DNA from: Azolla caroliniana
Taxonomy: Eukaryota > Polypodiophyta
Assembly: GCA_043228905.1 (NCBI GenBank)
Contig: JBHGNT010000010.1
Coordinates: 1,364,001-1,428,000, forward strand
Length of the DNA: 64,000 bases
Reading direction: 5' to 3'
In this document: piece by piece, positions 22,950 through 36,094 of the stretch
How positions within the stretch are numbered: position 1 is the stretch's first letter
Layout of the letters: every line of letters begins with the position of its first letter
The notes under the pieces: model-generated
Database searches by the model: none
What the model was told of the DNA's origin: nothing
The model's input: the letters and a program-made list of their open reading frames with translations, nothing else
Translations under genes and position numbers: made by a program

Positions 22950-24728
22950 AAACTAATCTGGAGCAGTGATGTAGTCTTCAATGAAGGCTCTATCTTCTCT
23001 CTGCAAAACCAACAAAAAATAGTTGGTAAAAAGGTATCCTTCGAAGACGATAGAGCTGTCACAGAAGGACCCACCCACCGGGCCAACTGAGAGGCTCGTC
23101 AAACAATCGAACTCGAGCAAGCCGACAATACATCAGCCAACTCGGAATCGGCAATAGGTTCAAGAGTCGAACTCGAAGAGAAAGTCAAATCGACTAGAGT
23201 TGGAAATGACAGAGTCCAACGGACCAAAACACCAGATATGACTCAAGGGATGAATAGATCCGAGTCGACCGAGTACCCAAGGGAGAACAACACGACACCC
23301 TTGAACTCCCAACATGGGGGTGGGTCATCTAACAAGACTCCTAATACAACTGGTTCAACAAACGCCGATCGACCAATAAAGACGATCGAGGAAACCGAAC
23401 CACTCATTTCGGCACTCAGGAGATTTGGACGAGCTCGAAGGCCGATAGAGTTCTATCAACCGGGCCTCGACTATGTCAATTACACAGATGCAGGAAAACC
23501 AAGCACATATGAAGAAGCTACGGCCGAAACATGACTACAAGCCATGAAATCCGAAATGGACTCGATTAACAAGAATTAGACATGGGAGTTGGTCGAACTA
23601 CCAACTGGAAGAAAGACACCACCTTGCAAATGGGTTTTCCGATACAAACATGTATCTGAATCAGAGAAACCCAAGTACAAAGCTCGAGTTGTCGCGAAAG
23701 GGTTCAAACAAGAATATGGGGTTGACTATGACTAGATATTTTCACCATTAGTCAAGATGACCACCCTCAGACTCCTACTAGGAGTTGTAGTGACAGAAGA
23801 CCTGGAGCTCAAGCAGATGGACGTAAAGGCAGCATTCCTAGACAGAGATCTGGAAGAAGACATCTACATGTCTCAATCAGCAGGCTTCACGGCGACGGGG
23901 GAGGAAGGTCACTGAAGAAAAGTCCCTATGCCTTGAAACAGGCGCCAAGGATTTGGTACCAAAAGTTTGACTCCTACATTAGGCAACTTGGATACTGTCG
24001 ATCAAAATCCGACCCATGCCTATACATTCGGTAATTAGCCAACGAGTTTAGCATTTACCTGATCCTATATGTCGACGACATGTTGATTGCAGGTAGCAAT
24101 CAAACAGAAATAAGGAAGCTAAAGCAGAGCCTTCATGAAAAGTTTGCGATGAAGGAACTCGGACAAGACCGCCACATACTGGGCATGAGGATCGAGCGAA
24201 ATCGGACAACCAAGACTCTCGGACTCTCCTAGTCTGACTATAATATCCAAAAGGTGCTGAAGCGCTTGAACATGGAGAATGCGAAGCCAACACCAACACC
24301 GCATCCAACGTCGATCCGACTATTGGACAGAGACTCTCCTTCAACGGACAAGGAGAGAGAGCTTAATAGAAAGATGCCCTATGCATCGGCTGTAGGAAGT
24401 ATCATGTACGCAATGGTGGTGACCCTACCCGACCTAGCCTATGTCATAGGGGTAGTCAGCCGATACATGTCGAACCCAGGATAGAAGCATTGGGCGGCCG
24501 TCAAGGACATCCTTAGGTATCTAAAAGGAACCGTGGATGCACAACTGACTTTTGGTTTGACAACCTCAACTGAAGTAGAAGGCTACACTGACTCCGACTA
24601 TGCCGGAAATACGAACAATTGAAAGTCGAGATCAGGCTACATCTTCACCTATGGTGGTGGTGCGATATCATGGATGTCCAAACTTCAAGAGTGCACAACT
24701 CTGTTGACTACAAAGACCGAGTACATAG

Positions 24729-25528
24729 TGATAGGAACTGCACGCTCCCTATACACAACGCTCGGCCACAACCGAGCTTAGAATCATACACAGAAAATGG
24801 GAAATAATGAACGACACGAAGAAGAGACGAGTACGCAGGATGTTTACGTGGAAAACCCAAACTAAGGGAAAAACCACGGCAGCCCACAGGCTGCAAACTA
24901 TCACTATGTTAGAATGTACAACAGTAAGTTCACGGAGGCAACGACCTCGTGCTCACGATCCTCGCCACAGGTGGCGGTTACAATAGAGGCAACGACCTCT
25001 TTCTCTCTCTCTCTCTCTCTATTTACCAACAAGAATGACAACAACTGTATCAAAAAAGGTTTGCCCTAAGTCATATTTATACTAATATGACTTTTCAGCT
25101 ATTTACAAATATAGCCACGATGGACTCTCAGAGACATATTTACAAATATGTCTCTTCATCCGGAGAGCACTCCTCACCGGGTCTTCACCATCCGGCTCTC
25201 CGTAGCCGGGTACTCCTCATCCGGTTCTCACCGGGTCTGCACCATCCGGTCCTCCGTAGCCGGGTACTCCTCATCCGGTTCTCACCGGGTCTGTACCATC
25301 CGGTCCTCCATAGCCGGGTACTCCTCATCCGGTTCTCACCGGGTCTGTACCATCCGGTCCTCCGTAGCCGGGTACTCCTCATCCGGTTCTCACCAGGTCT
25401 GCACCATCCGGCTCTCCGTAGCCGGGTACTCCTCATCCGGTTTCGGCCAAGGCCTATCGGCCTCGGTCGAGTTTGTTCATCGGCACTGTTCTTCTCCCTT
25501 CCCATCCGGAGGGACCTATCTCCCAACA
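24729..25528 (-). mobile_element. Solo LTR, family X, copy 2 (inverted)
   Basis: In plus orientation it runs TGATAGGAACTGCACGC ... CTATCTCCCAACA. The target duplication CATAG is perfect (24724-24728 and 25529-25533). Removing it restores the RNase H frame of Copia B. It holds about five 54-bp minisatellite units. It is 33 bp longer than copy 1, mainly from repeat number. Confidence 0.9.
25160..25442. repeat. 54-bp minisatellite in LTR X copy 2
   Basis: About five units, each with CTCCGTAGCCGGGTACTCCT and CATCCGGTTCTCACCGGGTCTG. One unit has CATAGCC in place of CGTAGCC. The long frames on both strands here are repeat artefacts. Confidence 0.85.
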
Positions 25529-25953
25529 CATAGCAACATCGGAGGCAACTTAGGAAGCGATCTGGTTGCACCGACTGTCTGCGGATTTTTCAGCTACAAG
25601 CCAAATCGAACGACCAACGTCGACTCATAGAGCGCAATACACCTCATCAACAATCTTGTCTATCACACAAAGACAAAACATATTGAGGTGTGGTATCATC
25701 ACATGCGGGAGCTCATAACCAAGAAGAGGCTCGAAGTCCGGAAGATCGACACCGAGGGAACATCGCCGATTGCCTAATGAAACCACTCCCAGATCAATGC
25801 TTCGGAGCACTAAGGACCAGAATGGGACTACAACAAGCGACCGATCAGAAGGTAAGAGTTAACCGAATCAATCATGATAATGAGGCTCAACACAGGGAGA
25901 TAACCCCAAACACTTGTACATGCATGAAAGAGTAGTCCTTTTACGAGGGAGTT

Positions 25954-26093
25954 TGTTGGCATAAAAGGCCGACTCCTTCCAATTTGTATCCTAGTGTGAA
26001 CTCGTCTAATGAGTTAGGGCTTAGTATATAAGCAATAACCTAACATTGTAAAGAGAGACCTCTTGATCATTCTTGCGCAATGTGTCTCTGAGA

Positions 26094-26126
<33 letters not shown>
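25954..26126 (+). repeat. 3' LTR of Copia B, truncated
   Basis: TGTTGGCATAAAAGG to the GA run matches the start of the 5' LTR. The last 130 bp are missing here; part of them lies inverted at 26152-26213. A weak purine tract precedes the LTR. Confidence 0.85.
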
Positions 26127-26129
<3 letters not shown>

Positions 26130-26345
26130 AAGATATATTAACGTCTTCTAACGCAAAACAGAATAAATAGAAGATAGACGCGGTTTAAGCGTTTAATGGA
26201 AGCTTTGTTAATAGAACTTTCTTAGCTTAAGCTATTTTCTTTTATTTTAGTTATGATGACTGGATAAATACTCTTTTGTTGTAAACCAATTGTCTCATGG
26301 GCCAAATTTGGCCTTAGAAGACGTTAATATATCTTTCTTTCTTTC
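26127..26345. repeat. Rearranged block: inverted LINE tail, inverted LTR piece, LINE tail
   Basis: 26127-26151 is the reverse complement of a LINE 3' tip (TTAGAAGACGTTAATATATCTTTC). 26152-26213 is the reverse complement of Copia B LTR sequence at about 20585-20635 (AAGCTTCCATTAAAAGC). 26214-26345 is a LINE 3' end on the plus strand, closing with (TTTC)n. The same tail ends the LINE at 29110-29135. Confidence 0.7.
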
Positions 26346-29135
26346 TTTCTTTCTCTCTTTCCTATGTGACACGTCGTAAAAAATGAGCTTGGGAAGCATC
26401 TCAATATTGGGAACTCTACCATATGTTCATGAGTAGGGATTGTGCCCTTGAATGGAAGAGACTATGGGAACCGCGACCCCCATCGAGGATCCCAATATTT
26501 GGCACACATATATCGAGAGACTCTACCATGTCCCGAACCAACCACCCATTACAATGCCTTCCACACCTCGACCTACCATGGGGAAACTTTTCACGACCTC
26601 TAGGGTCACGAAGTTCATAAAAATATTACAACATAGGAAATCCATGGACCACACAAGATTGCGAGCCGAGCACATCATATATGTTGGAGAGTGCCTAACC
26701 CCCTTTCTCACTCTAATCTTCAACCGCGCCCTCGCCGAGGGTTTTCCACCACAATGGACCATGAACAAGGTGGCCCCTATACATAAAGGAGGGAACCCAA
26801 TGGACCCAAATACCTATAGGACCATTATGATTGGTCATACGCTCGATAAACTATATGGTGCAGTAATGGAAGTGGAGCTCAACGATTATATGGAAACATT
26901 AAGTCTCAAGCACCTGAGCAGGCTGGCTTTAGACAAGCCTTCTCCACTATTGACCATATCTTCACACTTAGGTGCTTAATTGACAAGACGAAGGCTCGTA
27001 AGAAGAAACTATATTGTTGCTTTGTGGACTTCCGCAAAACCTTTGACACAGTTCCTAGGGAGAGGTTGTTTGATAGACTTAAGAGCTTGGAGATACCAAA
27101 TGACATTATTTGAGCCATTTATGCCCTATATGAGCAAGTCTCTAGGTGCGTAAGATGCCAAGATGGTCTATCCGATTGTTTCACTAGCACCATTGGTGCA
27201 AAACAGGCTTGCCCCCTATCACCGACTCTTTTTGGGATCTACATTAATGAGATCACTGATTTTATTGCTCGTTAGGGAGGCAATGGAGTAGCTATTGGGG
27301 ATATGCAAGTTAGTCTCGTACTCTACGTAGACGACATTGTCTTGCTCTCGTAGTCGGAACACGACCTACAAAAGTGTCTTAATGCCCTAGATGACTTTTG
27401 TACATAATGAGGACTAGTAGTGAATCTAGCGAAAACTAAAGTCCTTATCTTTCATACATCGTCCACAATTAGGAGTAAATGTCACCTAATCCTCTCTCAT
27501 AAACTAGTTGAGGTAGTTGGATCATATGTATACTTGGGAGTCACTTTTAGTGCTCGCTCAGGTAAATTCTCGATAACCCAGGCAGTCAAAGATAAGCTAA
27601 TAAGAGGGTATGCATCCCTCTCACTCTTAGATAGACAATGCCACCAGGCATACTTTCAAGAACCACAGACTAAGGGATGGCTCTTAGACTCATTAGTGAC
27701 CCTTTCCCTCATGTATGCATTAGTAGTATGGGCTCTAGGTCTACCATCTTTCATGTGTACGCAATTAGAGAGACCTTTGGTGACGATGTTATCACGTCAA
27801 CTCTGATGCAAATCGACAGTACCACATGACATTATTAGAGCAAAGTTTAGTCTGCCCCCGATGTTAGTAGAAGCACTTTTCCAAGTGGTAGTTTTTATTC
27901 ATCGGATACATAGCCAACCACAAGATAGGATATCCTGTCGAGCCTTTGAGGCATCCCGATCCCTACATGCGTCTGGAGACATTAACTCTTGGTATAGAAC
28001 TGTGGTGAGTTGGTTACTTGCAAACGACATAGACATTAATAACCTACCTCCCCTTAAGTACAACCATGGGACTGATCAAACTCTAATCTCTCATGAAGAC
28101 TGTAATAAAGTGATACGCCATGAAAAATTGCAAATTTACACTCGATATAAATGGATCACCCCACGAGACTCCCATCTAAAATGTTGTACTATAAGGAACA
28201 CTTCTTGCACTTCTCTAAGTTAGGTTTTATTACATGACCAAGATATCTACATACATTCTTATCAAATGCACTAAGGGTGGCCATTGGACAACTTAGGATA
28301 TCATCTCACCAACTTGAGATTGAGAATGGTCGGGCTAATAGAGTCCCTCGAGAGGAAATGGTATATACGTTATGCCACATAGAGATAGAGGATGAGTATC
28401 ACTTCACATGCAAGTGCCCAACTTATACTGAGATACGGGCAGAATACCAAGACATATTAGGACCCTCTCCCACCCTCTCCAAACTATTAGATACCCCGGA
28501 TGTAAAGAGACTAGGTAGGTATATCTTAGAGCTAAAACAACATAGGGAGAATAAATTACAAAATGTTAACCATAACCCTTTTACTATTCATCAACATGTA
28601 ACTAGTGTAATTTTTCAGGAACAACGGGAGACGATGCATGTGGATACAGTTACACCACTCGACCTCTCTCTTGAGGAAGCAAAAATGCAAAGAACAACCA
28701 AACGCCCTCAGATGTTGGGCTTCAAAACAAGTCGACACGGAGTAGAAAAGATTAAGAAGATAAGGGAACGTGAGCTACGTCAATTAGAAGCTATGGTTGG
28801 GGTACCTTTTAAATTGGGACCACGGGCCACATGCACATCGAAACCCTTTGAACTCCCGCTTCTCTTTGAGAGACTTGGATGGAAATGAAATTAGGCCTAG
28901 TATAACATCATTTTCATTGTAGAACATGTTTTTTATATAGAACATTTTTGTTATTTTACTAGAACTATTTAGCTTAAAACTCTAGTTTTATAATATTTTT
29001 ATTTTTATTTTTTACTTTTGATTGATGGGTAAGTATCGCATTTTTTCTTGTAAACCATTTGTCCCATGGGCCAGTTTTGGCCTTAGAAGACGTTAATGTA
29101 TCTTTCTTTCTTTCTTTCTTTCTCTCTCTATCTCC
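26346..29135 (+). mobile_element. 5'-truncated LINE with simple-repeat (TTTC) tail
   Basis: The coding part starts near 26450 inside the region before RT and ends at 28888; 3' UTR and a (TTTC)n tail follow to 29135. The tail sequence CTTAGAAGACGTTAATGTATC matches the tail at 26312-26340, so two copies lie in tandem. The protein type differs from the L1 element at 4100-9790. Confidence 0.8.
26452..28888 (+). pseudogene. LINE reverse transcriptase with C-terminal zinc region (broken)
   Basis: Pieces read NTYRTIMIGHTLDKLYGAV (26790-26860), FVDFRKTFDTVPRERLFDRL (27022-27080), GAKQACPLSPTLFGIYINE (27200-27255), and the catalytic LYVDDIVLLS (27318-27350). Then AKTKVLIF..., a thumb region, and near the end LEIENGRANRVPREEM with CHIEIEDEYHFTCKCPTY (28370-28430). 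That closing zinc-like block resembles LINE proteins of mosses, algae and animals more than ordinary plant L1. Stops at about 27111, 27274, 27350 and 27407 and a shift near 27806 inactivate it. No endonuclease is left. Confidence 0.75.
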
Positions 29136-32100
29136 TTCCTTAAATAGGTAGTCTTTCTATTTAAAGATCCCTTTATTTGCTAACCTAGCTTATATTCTAC
29201 CATATATAAATTATAGGTGTTCAAGTGTGTTCACACTTATTCAACAACCAACACCTATCTCTACAAATAAAATATTGGTATAAACTATCCCTTGTGACAA
29301 CAGATGTTTGAACCTTAGTTAAACTCTGATGATTTGATTGATTCAAAGACCGTAAACCCCAACAATTATAATATTATGTTTGTGCCACCTCTTTAAATGA
29401 GAGGGTGTCTACTTGTTTTAACAAGCCTACTTTGATAGTTATAAAGACTACATATAAGGATGGAGAACTAGTTTACAGTTTTGTCTAAAACCTAGCTTGA
29501 GCAATTATTGTTATAAATGCTTTATTTTGAGACCATACACTAATTGTGCTCTTTTGTAAGAATGATTTGAAATGTTGTTATAAAGCCTATATTTCAGGAT
29601 GAAACAAGCCAGTAAATGCGAACATCACAATATCAAAGCATCACTTGGGATATGTCACATATGAACACGAGGCATGGTTATAACCCCACCTGTGTCTCTC
29701 AACATAATACATGTAAAAACAATCCGAATATTTTTGTTGAGGTGGAATAAAAAAATGTTTTATAGTTGCAAGATTCACAAAATTGAAAAACATAAATGAA
29801 GTTTCTAATGGATCCATTTGTAGTCAAAAATCTTAAGATATAAAGCATTTCAAACTATCCTGTTGATGGTTTTTGTGTGAAGAAGAAATATATTAGAGTA
29901 TTTCCAAACCTAGTTTAAGAGGTCAATGTAAAGCATGTGAGAACTCAAAAGTATCTTCACTATAAGTAGGTTTACATTTTTATCGTTATCATTTGCTTAT
30001 GGGATACAATCCGTACTAAAAGTAATGCATTCTTAGAAATATCTTCATTATGTTATCCCTATCAAGACAATGTTAACCATCTAAACCAACTTAATTAATA
30101 GGAATAAAAATAAATCTAGTCACTCCAAAGAAATATTCTTGTAATGTCAATTGTGTGTTTGTTTATATAAGATAACATGATATATTTGTGAGTAACATAA
30201 AGACACAATTAAGCTTTGAGTGCGATTAGACATGCTAGTATCATTGTCATGCTTATCATGCGACAATGGTCAATTTGCTAACTTGAACTTGGTGCAATGA
30301 ATTGATTCAAGGAATGTTAGCAATTTGAAACTTCGTAACTAATATGCAACCTTAAATATATTATACATCTCGATAAAATATTAAACACATTAACTTTGTA
30401 ATTTGCTTTTTCATATATTACAAGACTTAATGACAATTTCAAATGGTTACATTGTTTACTGATTTTTTATTTAAGTGCCACTATGTAAAAACCCTTAAAT
30501 AGATCCTTTCCTAATGCAAGTTTTCTCTCGAATTAGATGTCCCTAAACAAATCTGAATCCATAAGTTTTGTCTCACAAAGGTCTAGAAAACCTTATACTA
30601 TTGAGTCAGATATGAACAAGTTATGATCTTCGAAATGTGATTGATAAGCAAACTTAGCTTCGATTTTACAAATACAAACTATTTCTAATGTGATAATTGC
30701 AAAAAACAATCTATCTATAAAACAATTCTTTCATACATTTCGTGTTCTTGAAATAATAAGGTAGGAGATAAAAGGTAGGCCATTACATGTTGTTCCTCCA
30801 TCTCTTTTTCTTTGGGAATTGATATAAATATTTTTATTATTTTAAGGTTACTCAATCAAAGCTCCACTTTTCCTATAGTCATCTAAGAATTGGGGATATA
30901 TTTAGGAATCGCCCCAACATGATTTACTCATTGAACCTCAAGCACACTCCACATGATCCTTAATGTTAGAAATATAGGGGCAAAGCCAAACATTGTATAT
31001 AACACATCATATGATTCATAAAAGCTATATGATAAGATGTTATTAAATTGAAAATTGCAAATATTAGAGAGAAATTTCAATGTATAGAAAACGTAAAAGA
31101 AATAGTCCATGGTGAGATATTTAAAAAAACAGTCAAGAGCTTGATGAGAGAGTTGGCAGGTTTACTTGATTAGGTCGCGAAGCCAAAGGTCGAGATCTTA
31201 CATTGTGTGGACAAACCAATGGATGTCCCTTCATATCATCGCTTGGAAAACAGAAAACTTAAAGAGGTTGGTAACTACAAATGAGTTGACTTTATAACAT
31301 GTTTCGGAATACAAGCCATGTATACACTATTATATGGCTTTCTATGACCGCCAAAAACACCCCTTCCTTTTTTCGAAAATAGTCCATAATATGGGACTCC
31401 ATATACCGGCATATGCCTTTTTACGTACATTGGCATATGTCTTTTTATGATTGCTAGAAACAACCAATTCTTTTTCGATACATATTACATGTTTATATAC
31501 CAGAATGTACATTTCTATATTGAATCCTTTCCCACTCATACATCGATATATACCAACAAACTGGTATATACCTTTTTATGATTCTCGAATTAAACCCCTA
31601 TACTTGTAGACATATGCCTTCTTTTACATGAATCCCAAAATCAACCTATTCCTTTTCAGCCCTTACACACCCCCTCTCTCCGTGGGACTTGCAGAAAACA
31701 ACCCATTCTACTATATTTTTTTTTCCCATAAAAAATATCCTCCATTGGTATTAAAATTAAAGGAAACTATATACATATATTGTGTTGCATCTATTCAAAA
31801 CTAATACAACCCCTCCTCAGCATATCCATAGTCTCTATAGCCTCTTTTTCGTGCATTCCATGAGACGATATTTGAAACCATAATTGTGCTAAATGTTTTT
31901 TGCACCGTTTCTCCGTTCAAACTAGACCATTCAAAAAGACTTCTTGCTTGTCTTATGGCAAAGACTTGTTAAGCTTCAAGCATACTTCTCAAAGAACCCA
32001 TTCTACTATATTATGATGTCTCTGTGGGACTTGTGGAAAACAACCCATTCTATAGTAATGCATGTCTAAACCAACACATTTGAGAGTCGAGACACATTGG

Positions 32101-32200
32101 ATTGATGAGTACAACGACGACTACGTCGAGGGCTTCAATTATTATTAGAAAATACATATAATACATTTATATTGAACTTTGGATGTGTATTTGATAATAT
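29136..32200. other. AT-rich intergenic DNA downstream of the host gene
   Basis: No gene recognised. Short local repeats occur, such as GTGGGACTTG..GAAAACAACCCATTCTA at 31682-31712 and again at 32023-32053. Confidence 0.5.
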
Positions 32201-33799
32201 CTAACGATGTTGATTAACCGGTCTCCTTCCGAAGAGATTTTTGATACCGTTCGATGATGGTCTCTTAACTGCGGTGTCGGAAGTGCGTGCAAGAACATTA
32301 TTCCTCAACATTAACACATTCTTATTGTGATCAACATCATGATCATGATCATGATCATCATTATCATCATCATCATCATCACTATTATATCCAACATGGC
32401 ATGGATCACCATCATGACTAGATTGCACACCTTTCATGCAGGCACCAATATCATGTTCATCACCATCACCATCATCATCATCATCATCATCATCATCATT
32501 GCTATGAAAGACCTTCCGCCGGCTAGTGTTTCGCATGAGGCGTAGGCAATTCGGTAGGGTAGGCACTTGCTGCTTCTCGTCGGTGTCGGACGGATAAGAG
32601 TTTTCTTGGACCGACACATCCCATTCCGATTCAGAGAAATAAGAGTCTCGGCCGATCCGGTGATGACCCGCGGCTTCGTCCACCTTCTCTCGGTCATGAA
32701 CTTCATCGCCGTCTTCTTCTTCTTCTTCGTTGGGACCGGAGACATTGGCATCTTCCTTCACCACTGCCATGGCATCTGAAGCACAGCCCTCATCTTTGAT
32801 GGCCGATCTCCGGTGTCGGCCCGGGTGTGATGACCGAGCACGGCGTCGGAGGAGATCGGCTATGACAAAGTCCTCGACAGCTGGGGCGCAGCCGGAGGCA
32901 GACCGGCCGGTGAAGCTCCTATGGAGCTTGTGGAGCTTGGTGGTGAGGTTAGGGATATGGAGCTTCATGTCCCTGGCCATGTTGCCCAAGAAGGCTTTCC
33001 ACCTGTTGAATATGGCAGGTTGGGGCAGAGGCCTAGGGACCATTACATTGCTACAATTCATTGCCACACTACTAGACCTTGGTGTAGAACCTCTATACCT
33101 CAACCTTGGCTTGCTACTACCACTACTATTGTTGGTACCACTCCCACTAGCATTATAGCATTTCTCGGCCGTCTCCATGTCCACCACGAGCGCATCCCAA
33201 GCTTTACAATGCTTGTTCCTCCGCACCCTCCCCATGCACGTAACCTCGGGGGACGTCGGCTCATCCGAGACGTAACCCGGTGGCTTCTTCTTCCCAACCA
33301 CGTTCGCCGGCATCATCGTAAATACGTTTGTTGTCGGTGGTGACATGGGCCCGCCCCCGCCCCGATGGCGTGGCGTCGGTGCCTTCCAAGACGTGCCGAG
33401 GAATGACTGGAACAACCCATGTGGCCTCCGTATTGCCATCATATTGTGATGATGATGGTCTAGGCTTGTTATCGTGTACATTGAGGAGTTGCTATTGGAT
33501 TTTGTGAAAAGTTGTCCTTTGCATGGTGTGGAGGTCGAGGTATGGAAGAAGCTCACATGAGTTAATGTTGAAGAAGTTGAAGAAGTCGCCGATGAAGGAG
33601 GGGATAGTTGGAAGGAATGAGTGCTATGGTGATCAAGCTTGTCGAAGTTCCCTAGAGAGCTAATGGATTCATGGTACACATCATTTAGAAGTAAGTTCAA
33701 GGTAGTCACATTCTTTTTAGATGAAGTAGATGGGGTGTGGATGGGAGCAAGGGAGTGTCGATGATCATCGCCATAAACTAGCTCTGCCATGGCAATCAA
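32201..33799 (-). CDS. Plant-specific protein, syringolide-induced protein 14-1-1-like
   Basis: A single open frame of 532 codons starting MIAMAELVYGDD; Met4 is an equally good start. Residues 180-193 (EPTSPEVTCMGRVR) and a later PNCLRLMR (416-423) match the two conserved blocks of the family I know as syringolide-induced protein 14-1-1-like (EPTSPKVxCxGQ and PNxLLLMR). Function is unknown. The N-terminus is Ser/Thr/His-rich, 261-295 is basic and helical, 355-376 is acidic, and Asp/His runs fill 434-450 and 473-490. No signal peptide or membrane segment is seen. There is no intron. Composition is more GC-rich than its surroundings and the frame is unbroken, so it is the best candidate for a working host gene here. 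Confidence 0.7.
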   Translation of the reverse strand: MIAMAELVYGDDHRHSLAPIHTPSTSSKKNVTTLNLLLNDVYHESISSLGNFDKLDHHSTHSFQLSPPSSATSSTSSTLTHVSFFHTSTSTPCKGQLFTKSNSNSSMYTITSLDHHHHNMMAIRRPHGLFQSFLGTSWKAPTPRHRGGGGPMSPPTTNVFTMMPANVVGKKKPPGYVSDEPTSPEVTCMGRVRRNKHCKAWDALVVDMETAEKCYNASGSGTNNSSGSSKPRLRYRGSTPRSSSVAMNCSNVMVPRPLPQPAIFNRWKAFLGNMARDMKLHIPNLTTKLHKLHRSFTGRSASGCAPAVEDFVIADLLRRRARSSHPGRHRRSAIKDEGCASDAMAVVKEDANVSGPNEEEEEDGDEVHDREKVDEAAGHHRIGRDSYFSESEWDVSVQENSYPSDTDEKQQVPTLPNCLRLMRNTSRRKVFHSNDDDDDDDDDGDGDEHDIGACMKGVQSSHDGDPCHVGYNSDDDDDDNDDHDHDHDVDHNKNVLMLRNNVLARTSDTAVKRPSSNGIKNLFGRRPVNQHR

Positions 33800-33831
33800 A
33801 TTTATCAGAATAGTTCAAATTTTGTGTACAA

Positions 33832-33893
33832 TGAGTGAGAGAGAGGAGAGGAGAGGAGAGAGATTGATTGAATGGTAAATCACACATATATAT
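33832..33893 (-). promoter_or_regulatory. TATA box and CT-rich leader of the host gene
   Basis: On the minus strand TATATATG at 33893-33886 lies about 90 bp upstream of the start codon. A CT-rich leader (33864-33832) follows, as in many plant 5' UTRs. Confidence 0.45.
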
Positions 33894-34007
33894 GACCCTT
33901 CACATCCTAAGGTTGATCACAAATAAACATGACACGAGGTGTCTAAAGCACACTGTGGCAATGTTACTCCCAAGTCCTCACCCAAAAGATTGAAAGGATA
34001 CATATGC

Positions 34008-34031
34008 ATGTGTGTGTGTGTGTGTGTGTGT
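34008..34031. repeat. (TG)n microsatellite
   Basis: Twelve TG units upstream of the host gene promoter. Confidence 0.9.
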
Positions 34032-36094
34032 ATAATATATTCACATATATTAATTCCTCGTTCCTTTTTGTCTTGCCATCCGTCGTGAACATCATCGATT
34101 CATAGTGAATAGTACATGAGAACTTTCAGAGTTTAAACCCAACACGGAAATGGATTCGATTGACGTCAAACTTGAGCAACTTCTCGGATCACAATCATGA
34201 TCAAAGAACAAATTCTATACCTAATGCCATTGGTTTCTCTATAATTTACATGACCATAGTTCCATGGGGCGGGCATTCATCTCCCCACATTTGGGTTAGA
34301 GAGCAAAGGCCGCATAAACCACTAGGTGTATCCCTCACTCTTAATTGCCACGAATGGCAAGCAAACCATTACTAAAGAATCTATCTATATTACGTGTAAA
34401 GCACAAAGTGATGCATTACCCCACATTCACAAAAGTACTACTCATGAATTAACGTTTAGAAATCAATTTAGAGAAATTTTGTTAGGAAGCTACAAAACAA
34501 TGCCAAAAACTATAAATATTTTATTATGTGACCTTCATAAAGATTGATTGATTAGAATAAGAGGGCGGTGACACTATTACGACGTGAAAGAGGTATTCCT
34601 TCCTAGTTTTAAGGCTTTACGATTTACTTTTTCAATCTACAATTTTGAAAACAACGGATTGCCCCTTATGCTAAGGCATAACTCAGAAGTTAATCACACT
34701 AACTTACGAACCATAGAAAATAATAGCATGTCTCATAGTCAACGTCCAATACTCCCTCCCAAGTTAGGCTTTTTATGCTGGCAATAGTGCCAATCTTGAT
34801 CACTAGGTACGGATTTGATTTGAACCAGTTCACATGTTTTGGTTTTAGGATATTCAAAACCACAAAGAAAGTAGCATTTTGTTCATTCAATATGAGCATC
34901 AACAATGTTTTCTACACTATTGACTTATTTCAAGACGTATATTTACTTTTTGTATGACGTGAAACTTGGCTTAGGTAAATGCAAAAACATTAGCTCCAAG
35001 TAAAAGAGAGGATGTCCACTAGTTTCACTATTCTTGCATCGTGGCCGTGATACAAACACTGATCAATATTGACTTGTTTGATAGTAATTCCTCCCTTTTC
35101 TACTCTTTATCACATTAATTATCAAATCATCAATACAATCATGAATAAGGAGTTCTCTAGGAATTTGGCCCTGATATAGGCATTTGTTTAGAATTATTGG
35201 TGCCATGATGGCACACAACTATAAGTTCTTCTTTTTTGTGCTCAAGCTAGGCAATTTCTTTAGATTGTGTTTGACTAGAATAGACAACCCTTGATCAATT
35301 TGTTCATCTTCATTGTGAAAGTGCTATCATCATGTTCAAGTGTATCGCGAGAGCTACATAGATTTGGACTCTATTTTGTACAACGTGACCATTTGGGAAA
35401 AGACCTCATTCAACATCTGATTTACTACTAATACAAAATGTTTGTGCTTCTCATTATATATTGTGCATAAATTGACGTCAATAGAAGTACAAAACAATAC
35501 TCATCACAAAATGTATTGTACCATTTGATTGTGTTTTCTTGTTTCTAGATATCTAATTCAACCCTCCAATGAAGAACTCAATCACCGTACAATCCAAACC
35601 AATGTAATTATGATACCTTTTTTACAACCTGTTGATTTATATTTATAATAGTAACCATAATGTTTTAATAAAGTTACTAATAAGTGGACCTATTTATTCC
35701 ATAGTTTACCGTAACTCTCATTGCTATAATGCATACACTTAAATCATGGATACATTGCGACAATCCTTAAATTAATGTAGATTTGGTTTTCATCCTTGTG
35801 TGCTTGGGCATGTTTTTCAATTCAATACACTTTCATAAATACAATAACTTGTAGTTATCTTTAATCTCTCAACCGTAAAGTTTATAACCTTAATGCAATC
35901 TTAATCTTGTACTCAATGAGTTGCATCAAATAAGAAAGCAACTTAATAGAATTTATACTTCAATTCCGAAGATTCAAGCATGTGCCCTAGATACTAGGAT
36001 TGTATACAAGCACGTGGAATAACATGTACAACATATATGCATATATAAATATGTATAGTATCAAACAAACAATGTAGGATTCAACTTTATGTCA

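Larger units (their letters stand above)
23500..25800 (+). pseudogene. Copia B reverse transcriptase and RNase H, split by LTR X
   Basis: RT motifs read KPKYKARVVAKGF, LKQMDVKAAFLD, and YVDDMLIAG near 24070. RNase H begins near 24540 (GYTDSDYAG) and reaches TEYI at 24728, where solo LTR X is inserted. It resumes at 25529 (IATSEAT) and ends with YHTKTKHIEVWYH and IADCLMKPLPDQ near 25785. Several stops are present. Confidence 0.85.
20420..26126 (+). mobile_element. Ty1/Copia retrotransposon B, degenerate
   Basis: Left LTR 20420-20712, initiator-Met primer site, gag, protease, integrase, RT and RNase H follow in Copia order on the plus strand. The right LTR is truncated. RNase H is split by a family X solo LTR. 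Many stops (for example near 20833, 21046, 22157, 23532, 23734, 24229) show an old, inactive copy. It interrupts nothing recognisable on the left and is broken by a rearrangement on the right. Confidence 0.9.

Noticed and set aside
17664-25442. Possible CRISPR-like array
   Set aside because: Units are contiguous 54-bp repeats without unique spacers, inside a plant LTR.
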